Part shown: positions 17,253-25,758 of the stretch, one piece after another
Position numbering within the stretch: the stretch's first letter is position 1
Layout: each line of letters opens with the position of its first letter
DNA from: Thermoplasmata archaeon
GTDB taxonomy: Archaea; Thermoplasmatota; Thermoplasmata; Thermoplasmatales; Thermoplasmataceae
Reading direction: 5' to 3'
Length of the DNA stretch: 39,473 bases
Assembly: GCA_021799185.1 (NCBI GenBank)
Contig: JAJZAW010000002.1
Coordinates: 1 to 39,473 of the forward strand
The notes under the pieces: model-generated
The model's input: only the letters and a program-made list of their open reading frames with translations
What the model was told of the DNA's origin: nothing
Database searches by the model: none
Made by a program: the position numbers and the translations under genes

Positions 17253-17632
17253 ATTTTGTATTCAATGCGCATTTAACATTGTCGGACAAATATTTTAATT
17301 AAATATGTTATATTATATTTTATGCTATTATTGTTTATTCCCAACACATCTTCATGGATCATGCTGTCAGACAATTTTGAAATTTCACCGGAGTTGATGG
17401 ACATGGCATGAATTTCCTTATTTCACAGCATTTTCCTTCACTATTTTTTTAGAAGTTAATTCTCAATTGAAAATCGTCATTTGTCTATATTACGGAGTTT
17501 GCTTTTAATACAGATTTTTCCAGTCAAGGTAGAATTTTACACATGCTCGGTAATTCTATGGAAAATTTCTGTCGAAGTCTTGTATGCCAATGTCTGACAA
17601 AATTTATATCCTTCTAAAAAAATAACTTTAGC
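17253..17632. other. AT-rich region with no firm gene
   Basis: A strongly AT-rich stretch between the regulator and the micro-ORF cluster. A 29-codon ORF (17322-17411, plus strand, MLLLFIPNTSSW...) follows AT-rich sequence, but with poorly placed promoter elements, so I do not call it. A near-palindrome, ATTCTCAATTGAAAAT, lies near 17460-17475. I see no RNA gene here. Confidence 0.4.
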
Positions 17633-17731
17633 ATGAGGAACCTGAAAATAAGAGAAACGTTCTGGGATGAGGTTTCGAGGATTATGCAAATTATAAGGGA
17701 GACTGGCGAACCGCAAACGCAACACAAGTGA
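17633..17731 (+). CDS. possible 32-residue micro-protein
   Basis: ATG at 17633, reading MRNLKIRETFWDEVSRIMQI..., amphipathic and charged, probably one helix. A TATA-like element (ATTTATATCC, 17601-17610) is about 28 bp upstream, matching the leaderless pattern of the window. The antisense 62-codon ORF in the track looks like its shadow. Its family is unknown, and its size makes it a guess supported by promoter spacing only. Confidence 0.35.
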   Translation: MRNLKIRETFWDEVSRIMQIIRETGEPQTQHK

Positions 17732-17768
17732 TCACGAAACCTTTTATTTTTGTTCATAATAATCATCT

Positions 17769-17867
17769 GTGGAGCAAAGAGTAAAGATATTCTGGGTTGT
17801 AATGCTGATAGCTATTCTCAACATGGCTATCCTCCTTTTAGTGGCCTTCCTTAATGTTTCATTTTAG
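17769..17867 (+). CDS. possible 32-residue single-helix membrane micro-protein
   Basis: GTG at 17769, reading (M)EQRVKIFWVVMLIAILNM..., a short basic start followed by one long hydrophobic helix, ending at a TAG. A T-rich TATA-like element (CTTTTATTTT, 17741-17750) is about 25 bp upstream. The charge pattern of a start followed by a clean membrane helix is unlikely to arise by chance in a random frame. It lies just upstream of the tRNA-Tyr promoter. Confidence 0.4.
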   Translation: MEQRVKIFWVVMLIAILNMAILLLVAFLNVSF

Positions 17868-17912
17868 CCATATCATCCGAAAATTTTTATTATGGCAGTC
17901 CATCAGGAAGAA

Positions 17913-18015
17913 CCCGGCTTAGCTCAGTTGGTAGAGCGGCGGACTGTAGAGGGAATCCACGGCATGGAAAACCGCCGTAATCCGCAGGTCTCTGGTTCAA
18001 ATCCGGAAGCCGGGA
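17913..18015 (+). tRNA. tRNA-Tyr (GTA anticodon), with intron
   Basis: The cloverleaf folds by eye: acceptor CCCGGCT (17913-17919) with AGCCGGG (18008-18014) and discriminator A; D arm GCTC/GAGC; anticodon stem GCGGA (17939-17943) with TCCGC (17981-17985); T arm TCTGG-TTCAAAT-CCGGA. The anticodon GTA is at 17946-17948. A roughly 30-base intron (about 17950-17979) follows base 37, the usual archaeal place, to be cut at a bulge-helix-bulge by the splicing endonuclease. CCA is not encoded. A TATA-like AAATTTTTATTAT lies about 25-30 bp upstream. The 67-codon ORF in the track across this gene is spurious. Confidence 0.93.
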
Positions 18016-18055
18016 TAATGAAAATAAGGTTTATTCCCGGGTTTCCTGCCTTTTT
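18010..18055 (+). terminator. possible hairpin/T-run terminator after tRNA-Tyr
   Basis: The end of the tRNA (CCGGGATAA) can pair with TTATTCCCGG at about 18031-18040, with one bulge, and a T5 run follows at 18051-18055. Archaeal termination needs mainly the T-run; the hairpin could also shield or compete with the tRNA 3' end. Confidence 0.35.
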
Positions 18056-18242
18056 ATCTAATTCGTGTGTATATCAAACTTTAATTAATACATGACAGCC
18101 TCATTACGGGATTATTCAAATTCCGTGCCATATCTGCACCATTATCATTATGTCAAAGTTACGCATCTGTAACAAACATCATCAGTAAGGCAAGGTTTAG
18201 CCGGGAAAGCATGTGTATATGTTACACTAAGGAGAATGTGAA

Positions 18243-20102
18243 TTGGAATCAGTAGTCAGTAGGGAAAGCGCACTGCGTCTCTCTTATATGGGAGTTTGCG
18301 GGCTTCTCTTTGTTGGGACAAACGCTGTGTGGAACAGTCTTGGCAACATAAGCCCATTAGCATGGGGCCTGGAGTGGTCTTCAATAATACTGGCTTTTCT
18401 TTGCGTATTCAGCGCGGTTAAAACAAGTGGTTTTTCACAGCATATTTACGGATACACGCTAATCGGCATCTCCGTTTCAATAGCTGTAATTTCCTACGCA
18501 ATTTCTGCTACGCAGGCTCCGGTCAGCGCCGCAACCGGTGAATCATTCAACTCTTATTATCTTGCTATCCTGGCAGCGCCAGTCATAGTTCTCGCATTTT
18601 TGATCCGGAGTGATCTGAAAAATAGGTCAAGCGAAAGGTCCATTCCATTGCTGTTTTTTCTCTTGCTGCTGGCAGCTGTTGGTTTCATACTTTACCTGTA
18701 CTACAGCTATGCACCATCATTCCCAACAGATGAATCGGTTTTCGACATGTTTGCAGCGCATCTCCTGCTCATTGGGAAGAATCCATATAATCCTTCATTG
18801 ATGTCGGGTGCCTTCAGCTATTACGGATTCCATTTTGGTGCATTCGATCCAATCACACCCATGAGGACGGGTGGTTACGTTGACAGGCTTACATATCCGG
18901 CCCTGTCATTCCTGATATTTATCCCGGCATTGCTCCTGAAGGTGAAAGCTGCCACTATTATGCTGCCCATTCTCCTTATTCCGGCGATTATCATATGGTA
19001 TCGTGCCTGGTCTGCAAAGCAATGGATCGTATCGTCCTATGCACTTATACCTTTCCTGAGCCTCCTGATCTATACATATCAGGGAGCGTCTGCGGACACG
19101 GATGCCCTTTGGGCTTCATTGCTCATGCTTTCGTATGTTTCTTTACCAAGATCCGGAATATCTGGGTTGCTATTCGGCCTATCCTTATCTGTAAAACAGT
19201 TGCCTGTTTTAGTTCTGCCCTTCTTTCTCTATTTTGTATACAGAGAATTCGGAACTAAAGAAATGATAAAATGGCTTCTGGCGGCTTTGATTACATTTAT
19301 CGCAGTCAATGGATACTTTATTCTCCTTAATCCCGGCTACTGGTTTACATCCATGCTGGAAAATGAGTTTGCACCACTAATTGGCATCGGTTTCGGTGTA
19401 CCGCAAATTGCTTTCACCGGCATATTGCAGCTACCAAACATATACTTTACAATAATAATGGCGGACCTGCTCATTCTGCTCTTTATGGTTTACGTGATCA
19501 GATACGGAGAAATCAAGTATGCCCTCTTTGCATTTCCGATTCTGATATTTCTTTTCAATTATCGGCTCTTCCCACAGTATCTCTATTACTGGATGATTAT
19601 TTCAATCCTGCCTGCAATTGATCTGATCATTCGGCCAGGAAATGCCGATGAAAGGCAACAACCTGCGGCCCGAGGTCCATGGAAGTCAAGTCCAGGCATC
19701 AAAAAGTGGGTTGCGGTACTCATCATTATTGTTCTAGCAGGCAGTCTGGCACTGGGATATCACGAAGGCGTTCAGAAAAGTGAAGGCTACTTTAAGATCG
19801 AATCAGTAAATTTTTCTTCTTACAATTCATCAGGATATGTTAAGGAAATGACCGTTGAGATAACTTACGAAGGTCCCCTCAAATACATACCGGATGTGTA
19901 CTTCAGAATTTTCCAGAGTGGCCCCATTGCGAATGGCAATATGTTTCTCTGGCAGACCAGCAATCATGCTCTCCTGGATCAGGGCAGTGTGACCAATCTT
20001 ACCATTTTCCCCCAGTATCAGGAATATTCAATCAACCCTGACATTTCATCGATGATTGTTGCATATTATGGAAACGTTCAGGGCAGTTTTCATCTTGCGT
20101 GA
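18243..20102 (+). CDS. GT-C type membrane glycosyltransferase (GT87/DUF2029-like)
   Basis: A 619-residue protein with about 12-13 membrane segments and a C-terminal outer domain of about 130 residues. After the fourth helix comes FPTDESVFDMFAAHLLLIGKNPYNPS, with the Asp of GT-C enzymes and the 'GxNPY' feature of GT87 and related lipid-linked mannosyltransferases. The middle motif SLSVKQLPVLVLPFF is also typical. It probably uses a polyprenyl-phosphate sugar to glycosylate lipids or proteins at the outer face. The start is a TTG with AAGGAG eight bases upstream. The outer tail has sequons (NFSS, NSSG, NLTI). Confidence 0.75.
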   Translation: MESVVSRESALRLSYMGVCGLLFVGTNAVWNSLGNISPLAWGLEWSSIILAFLCVFSAVKTSGFSQHIYGYTLIGISVSIAVISYAISATQAPVSAATGESFNSYYLAILAAPVIVLAFLIRSDLKNRSSERSIPLLFFLLLLAAVGFILYLYYSYAPSFPTDESVFDMFAAHLLLIGKNPYNPSLMSGAFSYYGFHFGAFDPITPMRTGGYVDRLTYPALSFLIFIPALLLKVKAATIMLPILLIPAIIIWYRAWSAKQWIVSSYALIPFLSLLIYTYQGASADTDALWASLLMLSYVSLPRSGISGLLFGLSLSVKQLPVLVLPFFLYFVYREFGTKEMIKWLLAALITFIAVNGYFILLNPGYWFTSMLENEFAPLIGIGFGVPQIAFTGILQLPNIYFTIIMADLLILLFMVYVIRYGEIKYALFAFPILIFLFNYRLFPQYLYYWMIISILPAIDLIIRPGNADERQQPAARGPWKSSPGIKKWVAVLIIIVLAGSLALGYHEGVQKSEGYFKIESVNFSSYNSSGYVKEMTVEITYEGPLKYIPDVYFRIFQSGPIANGNMFLWQTSNHALLDQGSVTNLTIFPQYQEYSINPDISSMIVAYYGNVQGSFHLA

Positions 20103-20318
20103 TACATTTCACTTTTCACCTGTGCCACATTTGCTGATGTGCCTTCATATAAAAACCAGCACAGTGCCTGAATGTTAATAAATTGAAATATTTCTTGTGA
20201 AATTGGAACCGGGTCCCATCAACCGAAAATCTTGTTTTAGAACAGCTCTATTTCATGAAGAACAGAGTTGATGGCCCGCAAAACCCTGTTAATAACCTTT
20301 GAAGCACAGTTAATTAAT

Positions 20319-20642
20319 TCACGTTTGCCTCTCGATGCCCGCAATGTAACTGTTTCCGATTCCTATTGCCTGCTTCACATTTTCCTGGAGCATGTTCAGG
20401 CTAGCGATGACATCTCTTGTGCTATAACTGCCAAGATTCGTAATCCCTGCCAAAGCGTCAAATAATTCGCGGTCAAGTGAACTGAGCAAAGTTTTTCTCT
20501 TCTTCAAAAACATTCTTATTGAATTCAGTGATTCAAGCAGATCCATGTCGTCTGTTGACGGATTCTTCATGCTGTACTCCAGTATAACCTGATTCAGTGT
20601 GTTAAAAATAGGCATAAATCTGTCTCTGGAGCTATTTATCAT
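20319..20642 (-). CDS. hypothetical helical protein, 107 aa
   Basis: An all-helical soluble protein of 107 residues, rich in Leu, Ser and charged residues (DLLESLNSIRMFLKKRKTLLSSL). I do not recognise it. Its promoter is striking: a perfect 14-base palindrome, GCATTTATAAATGC, centred 32 bp before the ATG, contains the TATA box. The stop lies about 215 bp after the convergent glycosyltransferase gene. Confidence 0.55.
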   Translation of the reverse strand: MINSSRDRFMPIFNTLNQVILEYSMKNPSTDDMDLLESLNSIRMFLKKRKTLLSSLDRELFDALAGITNLGSYSTRDVIASLNMLQENVKQAIGIGNSYIAGIERQT

Positions 20643-20667
20643 GTGAATTCCATGTTCTATCTATTTT

Positions 20668-20681
20668 GCATTTATAAATGC
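20668..20681 (-). promoter_or_regulatory. perfect palindrome containing a TATA box
   Basis: GCATTTATAAATGC reads the same on both strands. The TATA core is about 32 bp before the 107-residue gene. As a symmetric element it could direct transcription both ways, or be a dimer-binding site. Confidence 0.45.
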
Positions 20682-20743
20682 TGATTTACCTTAGATACAT
20701 TTTTTTGTACCTGTTCATCTTATTAACCGAAAAAAGCCTTATT

Positions 20744-20835
20744 GGGGCTCGCCAGTGAACAATCCCCTTCTGAACCGTGGTATACGCGGCTTCTTTGTTC
20801 ACATTTCATGCGCCTTCAGATTCTAAGAGTTTTTC
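20744..20835 (+). ncRNA. candidate small structured RNA
   Basis: A nested hairpin: outer stem GTGAACAA (20755-20762) with TTGTTCAC (20795-20802), and inner stem GAACCG (20772-20777) with CGG-C-TTC (20787-20793, one bulge) around a 9-base loop. A TATA-like TCTTATTAACC lies upstream near 20718-20728, and a T5 run follows near 20829. The strand and boundaries are inferred, and no known RNA family is recognised. Confidence 0.25.
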
Positions 20836-21085
20836 GGTATTGCATCTGGCATTCTTTGGCGATTGCTGAAATATGAAATTTTTCAATGCTTCTCACATGA
20901 TTCTATATCTCATCCTAGATGAAAGATACTCTGGAATTTTTGCGTTCAGCAAATCAAACGGCACTTTTAAAAAAAATATTCCTGGACCTCAAGATTCCAC
21001 TTCCTGTAGCATATTGGAACTTTTCAGGCGCTGTTCCATAATATTTGCCATCACCCATGGGACGGCAATGATGAATTTGCCAGCA

Positions 21086-21436
21086 TCAGGCGGAATATAC
21101 GTATGAAAAAAGGATGTAAATGACAATGAAGGTTATGGCAACTGCGTGGCCGGTGATGAGAATAATGATGGCCTCTGTCACTGAGAGATATCCTTCGATA
21201 AAATAGTAGAAAAATACTGAATAATAAATTCCCAAACCGGCCAGAGTGTAAATCAGCATCTTTCTTATGTCTTTCTTGCTTCGGGAAAGAGGCGGGAGAG
21301 GTTCCGAAGTCTTATATGTCCCGAGCCCGAAACATCGGGGGCAGACGTCCTGCTTCCCGGAGCCATCCAGGACATAACCCGTCCCGTTGCATTTTTCGCA
21401 TATGAGCTCCCTTTCCATACCTATCCATGCCGTCAT
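21086..21436 (-). CDS. small membrane protein with DnaJ-like zinc-finger motif
   Basis: A 116-residue protein. Residues about 13-40 hold two CxxCxGxG-like repeats (CEKCNGTGYV and CPRCFGLGTY), the zinc-binding motif of DnaJ-type domains; here only one pair exists, enough for one zinc. Two membrane helices follow (about 62-82 and 88-114). It may be a membrane-bound chaperone or assembly helper, but that is a guess. The start may be 21436 or the Met at 21418. Confidence 0.6.
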   Translation of the reverse strand: MTAWIGMERELICEKCNGTGYVLDGSGKQDVCPRCFGLGTYKTSEPLPPLSRSKKDIRKMLIYTLAGLGIYYSVFFYYFIEGYLSVTEAIIILITGHAVAITFIVIYILFSYVYSA

Positions 21437-21516
21437 CCTATTTCTAATCTATTTTGAGGCAATTATGACATAACAGCAGACAATCTGTTGTTTGCCAGCA
21501 GGAATTCAAGGAACAT

Positions 21517-22284
21517 TCAGGCTTTCGCAGACAACCCTGAAAGTTTCATTGCAAATGATAGAAAGGCAGTGTGCCCAATCACGTCATTGTCAGGCCTTGT
21601 GGCATTGTTTCTTACAAGCATCCTTCTGCTTAATATTTCGAAAGAATCCATAAAAAACAGGCCGTATGTATCCAGAGCATTTACTGTTCTTTCAGTCTGG
21701 TTGAATGTTGGGCAGTAGAAACATAACATAGCTCCTGTTTTCAGAACATTGGAAACACTCTTCAAAGCCGCCCATGGCTCGGGGATATCTAGAACGCAGG
21801 CATCATATTTTTCTTCGGATTGAAATTCTGAAATGTCCCCCTCAAGTGTTGTCCATACCTTCATTAGGGCGGATGGAACAAGCCGCGACACATTTTCCCT
21901 TGCCATTTTGATATATGAAGAATTTATTTCAACGGATGTAAGGGAGCCGGTTTCCCCAACAATTCTCAGGATCTGGTATGATAGGGACCCGCTTCCGGTA
22001 CCGGATTCCAGCACCCTGAAGCCCGGCCTTATGGATAAATATGACATTATAACGCCTGCATCCCATGGCTGTATTATCTGGGTAACTCTCTTGGTTGCTG
22101 TTGCAAAATCATATGGTCCAGGGTTTTTGACAACATAGCTGTCTCCGCCCACCCATATGGAATCCCCTGGAAGGACTTCAAGTCCCGGGTCCAGATGATG
22201 AACTGTTCCCCTGACATTTGCAGTTTTTTTCTCTGTATCCAGAATTCCTGAGGCTTTTCCAGAATAAAGTATGTAGATCAACAA
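21517..22284 (-). CDS. trmI: tRNA (adenine-N1)-methyltransferase, TrmI type
   Basis: A 255-residue archaeal TrmI, which methylates A58 (and in archaea also A57) in the T loop of tRNA. A small N-terminal beta domain (to about residue 75) is followed by a SAM-binding Rossmann domain with VLESGTGSGSLSYQILR, ETGSLTSVEI, LDIPEPW (motif IV) and the family's C-terminal RPDNDVIGHTAFLSFA. Length fits the family. The start is one of two TTG codons (22284 or 22281), behind GGGTG; the second gives better spacing. It stands alone. Confidence 0.88.
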   Translation of the reverse strand: MLIYILYSGKASGILDTEKKTANVRGTVHHLDPGLEVLPGDSIWVGGDSYVVKNPGPYDFATATKRVTQIIQPWDAGVIMSYLSIRPGFRVLESGTGSGSLSYQILRIVGETGSLTSVEINSSYIKMARENVSRLVPSALMKVWTTLEGDISEFQSEEKYDACVLDIPEPWAALKSVSNVLKTGAMLCFYCPTFNQTERTVNALDTYGLFFMDSFEILSRRMLVRNNATRPDNDVIGHTAFLSFAMKLSGLSAKA

Positions 22285-22481
22285 TACACCCTTCAGGGAG
22301 GGATCATATATTCAATCTTATTGTTAAGCATTTGTGACAATAACGGGAAGATAGACATTGGCATATGAAGAAGGAAAAATGCCTCCAGTATGCGCCATAA
22401 TTGATCATAGAGCTTCTGATGCACTGGAAAGCCGCCGAGAGCATTTATCCCCGGCTTATTTTTCCCCTGGGACTGTCCTGA

Positions 22482-23819
22482 TTAACTCAGGCTACTAGTT
22501 TTTGCTACGGCTGTTTTCCCGGCATAATAGCATACGAATATATCCGAAACATTGTTACCGGTAAAACCGGATATAACTGCTGAGCCATGCCTGTCCAGCA
22601 GTGTGAATGTGTCGTTATTGTCAAGGGAAGCCTGAACTTCACCGTCACTGACTTCATTTCTGAAAGCTGTGTCTGTGATGCCACCCATTGCCGGGCTAAC
22701 ACCATCTATTCCATCAGTACCAAGACTGGCAAATGCAAATTCCTCATCACTGCTGAACTGTGAACTGACCATTACTGAAAGCTCACAGTTTCTGCCCCCT
22801 ATTCCCTTGCCATGCACTGTAACGGTTGTTTCTCCGCCGGCTACAAGAAAGAAAGGCTTTTGAATATCCTTGAATATTGATCTTGCCGTATCTACAAAAA
22901 ATTTGCTCACTTCTCCCACATCACCTGTAACAGGGATCATGAGCTCCTTGACTGTACTGCCATCTTCCCTCAGCACATTGGCAACCGAATTTACAAAATC
23001 AGTGTTCTTGAGTATTATCCTGTTCTGGACCCTCCTAAAAATTCTGTCAGAACTGTCAGGGATGCTGCCATCAAGTTTATCACTCAGCTTTGCCAGGTCT
23101 GAACAGTCCCTGGAAAATTTTTCAAGATTTTGCCGCAGTTTTTCCTCCGTTACAGTTGGTGGCACCAGTGGACCTGACGCTATTACTGAAGCATCATCGC
23201 CCGGAACATCCGATATTATAAGTGCCGTTACGCCTGCTGGATACAGGAACCTCGCCAGTTTTCCTCCCTTTACCCGGGACATCATATATCTGATCTCATT
23301 GAGTTCGTGAATGTCTCCGCCTGAGTTCATCACACACCTTGAGACAGCGGCAAAATCCTGAACGCTTATCCCATCAACGGGAAGTTCGAAGAGAGCTGAA
23401 CCGCCACCTGATATGAGCACTATAACGCTGGAGAAGTCACTGAGGCCATCCAGGTTGCTCAGAATCTTTTTCGTGGATTCTACACTGGAGGAATCCAGAA
23501 TGGGATGGCTGCCCCGGTAGATATCTACGAATCCTGGAAGATCAGGCTGTTCCATCCCCTTTGGTATAATTATTCCGGCGTAGGATGGCTTTTTACCCAG
23601 GGCATCCAGAGCGCCAGCCATCATTCTTGCAGAGGCTTTGCCAAAACCGATTATTCTCACGTCTTTCTGAGCTTCGTCATCGGATGAGAAACTCAGGTAA
23701 CGGCTGACAACTCCATAAGGGTCCAGTGAATGCAGGGTCTCTTTAACCGCGCTAAGAATCTTCATCCGCTCTTCCGTTGTTCCCAGAGATTGAATGTTCC
23801 TTATCATAGCATCATTCAT
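22482..23819 (-). CDS. gck: glycerate 2-kinase (MOFRL family)
   Basis: Makes 2-phosphoglycerate from D-glycerate with ATP, the link of the non-phosphorylative Entner-Doudoroff route to lower glycolysis in Thermoplasma and Picrophilus types. It has GFGKASARMMAG, LISGGGSALFELP, the ELNEIRYMMSRVKGGKLA helix, SDVPGDDASVIASGP and the C-terminal MOFRL region (VAGGETTVTVHGKGIGGRN). The track's TTG start (23825) lies inside the ribosome binding site. I choose the ATG at 23819, five bases after GGAGGT (23825-23830), overlapping the rhodanese stop by eight bases, so the two genes are translationally coupled. Length 445 fits the family. Confidence 0.92.
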   Translation of the reverse strand: MNDAMIRNIQSLGTTEERMKILSAVKETLHSLDPYGVVSRYLSFSSDDEAQKDVRIIGFGKASARMMAGALDALGKKPSYAGIIIPKGMEQPDLPGFVDIYRGSHPILDSSSVESTKKILSNLDGLSDFSSVIVLISGGGSALFELPVDGISVQDFAAVSRCVMNSGGDIHELNEIRYMMSRVKGGKLARFLYPAGVTALIISDVPGDDASVIASGPLVPPTVTEEKLRQNLEKFSRDCSDLAKLSDKLDGSIPDSSDRIFRRVQNRIILKNTDFVNSVANVLREDGSTVKELMIPVTGDVGEVSKFFVDTARSIFKDIQKPFFLVAGGETTVTVHGKGIGGRNCELSVMVSSQFSSDEEFAFASLGTDGIDGVSPAMGGITDTAFRNEVSDGEVQASLDNNDTFTLLDRHGSAVISGFTGNNVSDIFVCYYAGKTAVAKTSSLS

Positions 23820-24150
23820 ACTCAACCTCCAGTCCGGAAAGGTGCCACTGGACGATTCCTCCTTTCAGGTGCATGACCTGCCCAATTCCGTTATCCATGA
23901 GGTATCTGCAGGCGAAATAGCTCCGGTCTCCGGTATTGCAAACGAAAGCAATTTTTTCATGGCCTTTCAGCTCCCCAAGATGTTTCGGAAGGTCACCGAG
24001 CGGGATATTGACTGAACCCCTGATATGCCCCATGTCTCCAAGGTATTCATCCATTTCCCTGACATCCACCACAAGGACACTGCCATTCTCATCATTCATA
24101 ATATCAAAGAATTCCCAGGGGTTCAACTCGTCAACTTTTCTTGAGATCAT
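23812..24150 (-). CDS. single-domain rhodanese-like protein
   Basis: A 112-residue rhodanese domain. Features: VLVVDVREMDEYLGDMGHIRGSVNIPL near the N-terminus and the active-site loop FVCNTGDRS with catalytic Cys, the form of a sulfurtransferase. Such proteins pass sulfane sulfur from thiosulfate or persulfide donors in the cytoplasm. A TATA-like CTTAAATTG lies about 27 bp before the ATG. Its stop overlaps the glycerate 2-kinase start, an unusual pairing with no evident shared pathway. Confidence 0.85.
   Translation of the reverse strand: MISRKVDELNPWEFFDIMNDENGSVLVVDVREMDEYLGDMGHIRGSVNIPLGDLPKHLGELKGHEKIAFVCNTGDRSYFACRYLMDNGIGQVMHLKGGIVQWHLSGLEVEYE
23825..23830 (-). promoter_or_regulatory. 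Shine-Dalgarno element for glycerate 2-kinase
   Basis: GGAGGT on the minus strand, five bases before the ATG at 23819 and inside the end of the rhodanese gene. It decides between the TTG and ATG starts. Confidence 0.65.
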
Positions 24151-24224
24151 TCACTTTTCCCATGGGTTTTATCAATTTAAGACCTATGTCGTCATCTCTG
24201 GTAGAGAAAAAGGTAGTGAAATTT

Positions 24225-24248
24225 ATTAACTACTTAATAATTAACTAC
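24225..24248. repeat. tandem direct repeat in MFS promoter region
   Basis: Two copies of ATTAACTAC (24225-24233 and 24240-24248), with a 15-base period, between the divergent rhodanese and MFS genes. The preceding GTAGT at 24213-24217 is the inverted complement of the ACTAC end. A six-codon ORF (MNQRQV, ATG at 24286, followed by TAA TAA) sits directly before the MFS ATG. A regulator site is likely. Confidence 0.4.
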
Positions 24249-24309
24249 AAACCAAATCAGCATCATGTAAATACCAGTTCATAACATGAATCAAAGGCAG
24301 GTATAATAA

Positions 24310-25758
24310 ATGGCATTCACCAGAAGAGCAAAGGAAACCATTGCACTGATGTCAATAATGGGCATTCTCATCACATATGTTGAGACAATGGTTACTCCTG
24401 CACTTCCGGTGCTGGTCAAGTTTTTTGACACCAATTATGATCAACTTTCCTGGATTATCACAGCCTACATCCTCATGGGAACAATATCCGCAGCCATATT
24501 TGGAAGACTCGCTGATATCTATGGCAAGAAGAAGATATTCGTGCTGCTTGCCGGAATTTACACCCTGGCAATATCCTTTGGAGGATTTGCCCAGACGCTG
24601 CCACAGTTCATTGCCATCAGGGCGGTTCAGGGTTTGGGTATGGGGATGTTCCCCGTTGCCTATGCCCTTCTGAATGACCAGGTTCCCCGTGAGAACCTTG
24701 CCCTTGCACAGGGTATAGTCAGCTCAACGTTCACTGGTGGTGCAGCCATAGGACTTGTTCTTGGTGCGTATATAACTCAGTACTTTGGATGGCAGTGGTC
24801 ATATCACTCCGCCATACCGGTCGCACTTGGCCTTTTTGTTGCCTCTATCTATGTAATAAAGGACTATGCGCCACGCCAGGAATCCACAGTTGACTTTGGA
24901 GGCGTTGCTGCCCTGGCGGGATCCGTTATACTGCTGATTCTCGGCCTGTCTGAGGGACAGTACTGGGGGTGGGATTCACCCTCAACCATAGGAGCCTTTG
25001 TGGTGTCAATACTGGCTTTTGTTGCATTCATATACGTGGAGAGGAAGGTTTCAATGCCTTTCGTGAGCCTTAAGCTCCTCAAAATAAGGAATGTTTTCCT
25101 TGCCAACATGGCCGGAATGTTTGCAATGGCTGGAATGTTTTTTCTCTTCTATACAGTACCTACAATGCTACAGGACCCTGAGCCGGCAGGCTTCGGGGTT
25201 TCTATTATCACATCCGGGCTTACTCTTCTCCCTGCTGCGCTTGCTTCCATGATATTTGCGCCACTTTCCGCAAAGATAACAACAAACCGCGGCCCTAAGG
25301 TTTCTATCCTCATAGGCTCTGTGATTCTCTTCCTGTCATATCTTGCACTGCTCTTCAACCGCCAGACAACATTATCAATACTCGAGGATGCGACAATACT
25401 TGGAATCAGCCTTTCATTCATATTCGTTGGCGTCATTAATATCCTGCTGGTATCAACACCTCCCGGGGAAGCAGGAGTGTCCACTGGAATGAATACAGTT
25501 TTCAGGAATATCGGAACCTCCATAGCACCGGCAATTGGTGGGGTTCTTGAGACTACATACACGCTTCCTGTCCTTGTGGGGGTGTTAAACGTGAAGGTAG
25601 CAGGGCTTCCATTCATGCCTGTGTATGAGAATTTCCCCTACTCCCTCTCATTTGAATACATATATCTTGTGGGCATGGTTTTCCTTGTTCTCACAGTGAT
25701 ATTTGCGCTCTATATGAAAAACGTAACATTTGGAAAAAATGGTGAAATAAATGAATAG
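24310..25758 (+). CDS. MFS transporter, DHA2 (14-TM EmrB/QacA) type
   Basis: A 482-residue drug:H+ antiporter-like exporter with about 14 helices. Motif A follows helix 2 (GRLADIYGKKKIF); motif B-like ALRVQG reads IRAVQGLGMGMF in helix 4; motif C-like GLVLGAYITQYFGWQWS in helix 5. The first helix holds VTPALPVL. Export of a small hydrophobic compound is expected; substrate unknown. The last codons overlap the start of the secreted surface protein by 8 bases, so the two are one unit. Direct repeats upstream suggest regulation. Confidence 0.88.
   Translation: MAFTRRAKETIALMSIMGILITYVETMVTPALPVLVKFFDTNYDQLSWIITAYILMGTISAAIFGRLADIYGKKKIFVLLAGIYTLAISFGGFAQTLPQFIAIRAVQGLGMGMFPVAYALLNDQVPRENLALAQGIVSSTFTGGAAIGLVLGAYITQYFGWQWSYHSAIPVALGLFVASIYVIKDYAPRQESTVDFGGVAALAGSVILLILGLSEGQYWGWDSPSTIGAFVVSILAFVAFIYVERKVSMPFVSLKLLKIRNVFLANMAGMFAMAGMFFLFYTVPTMLQDPEPAGFGVSIITSGLTLLPAALASMIFAPLSAKITTNRGPKVSILIGSVILFLSYLALLFNRQTTLSILEDATILGISLSFIFVGVINILLVSTPPGEAGVSTGMNTVFRNIGTSIAPAIGGVLETTYTLPVLVGVLNVKVAGLPFMPVYENFPYSLSFEYIYLVGMVFLVLTVIFALYMKNVTFGKNGEINE

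Larger units (their letters stand above)
20643..21085. other. intergenic region with a structured element
   Basis: About 440 bp with no convincing gene. It holds the palindromic TATA box (20668-20681) and a nested hairpin at 20755-20802 (separate entry). The 77-codon plus-strand ORF of the track (20873-21106) has no recognisable sequence or promoter, runs into the next gene's 3' end and is probably chance. Confidence 0.4.

Noticed and set aside
17537-17725. 62-codon minus-strand ORF
   Set aside because: Antisense to the micro-ORF at 17633, with no promoter or motif.
17892-18095. 67-codon ORF over the tRNA-Tyr gene
   Set aside because: It is the tRNA read as codons.
20873-21106. 77-codon plus-strand ORF
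   Set aside because: No family, no promoter at the proper distance, and it runs into the 3' end of the zinc-finger membrane gene.
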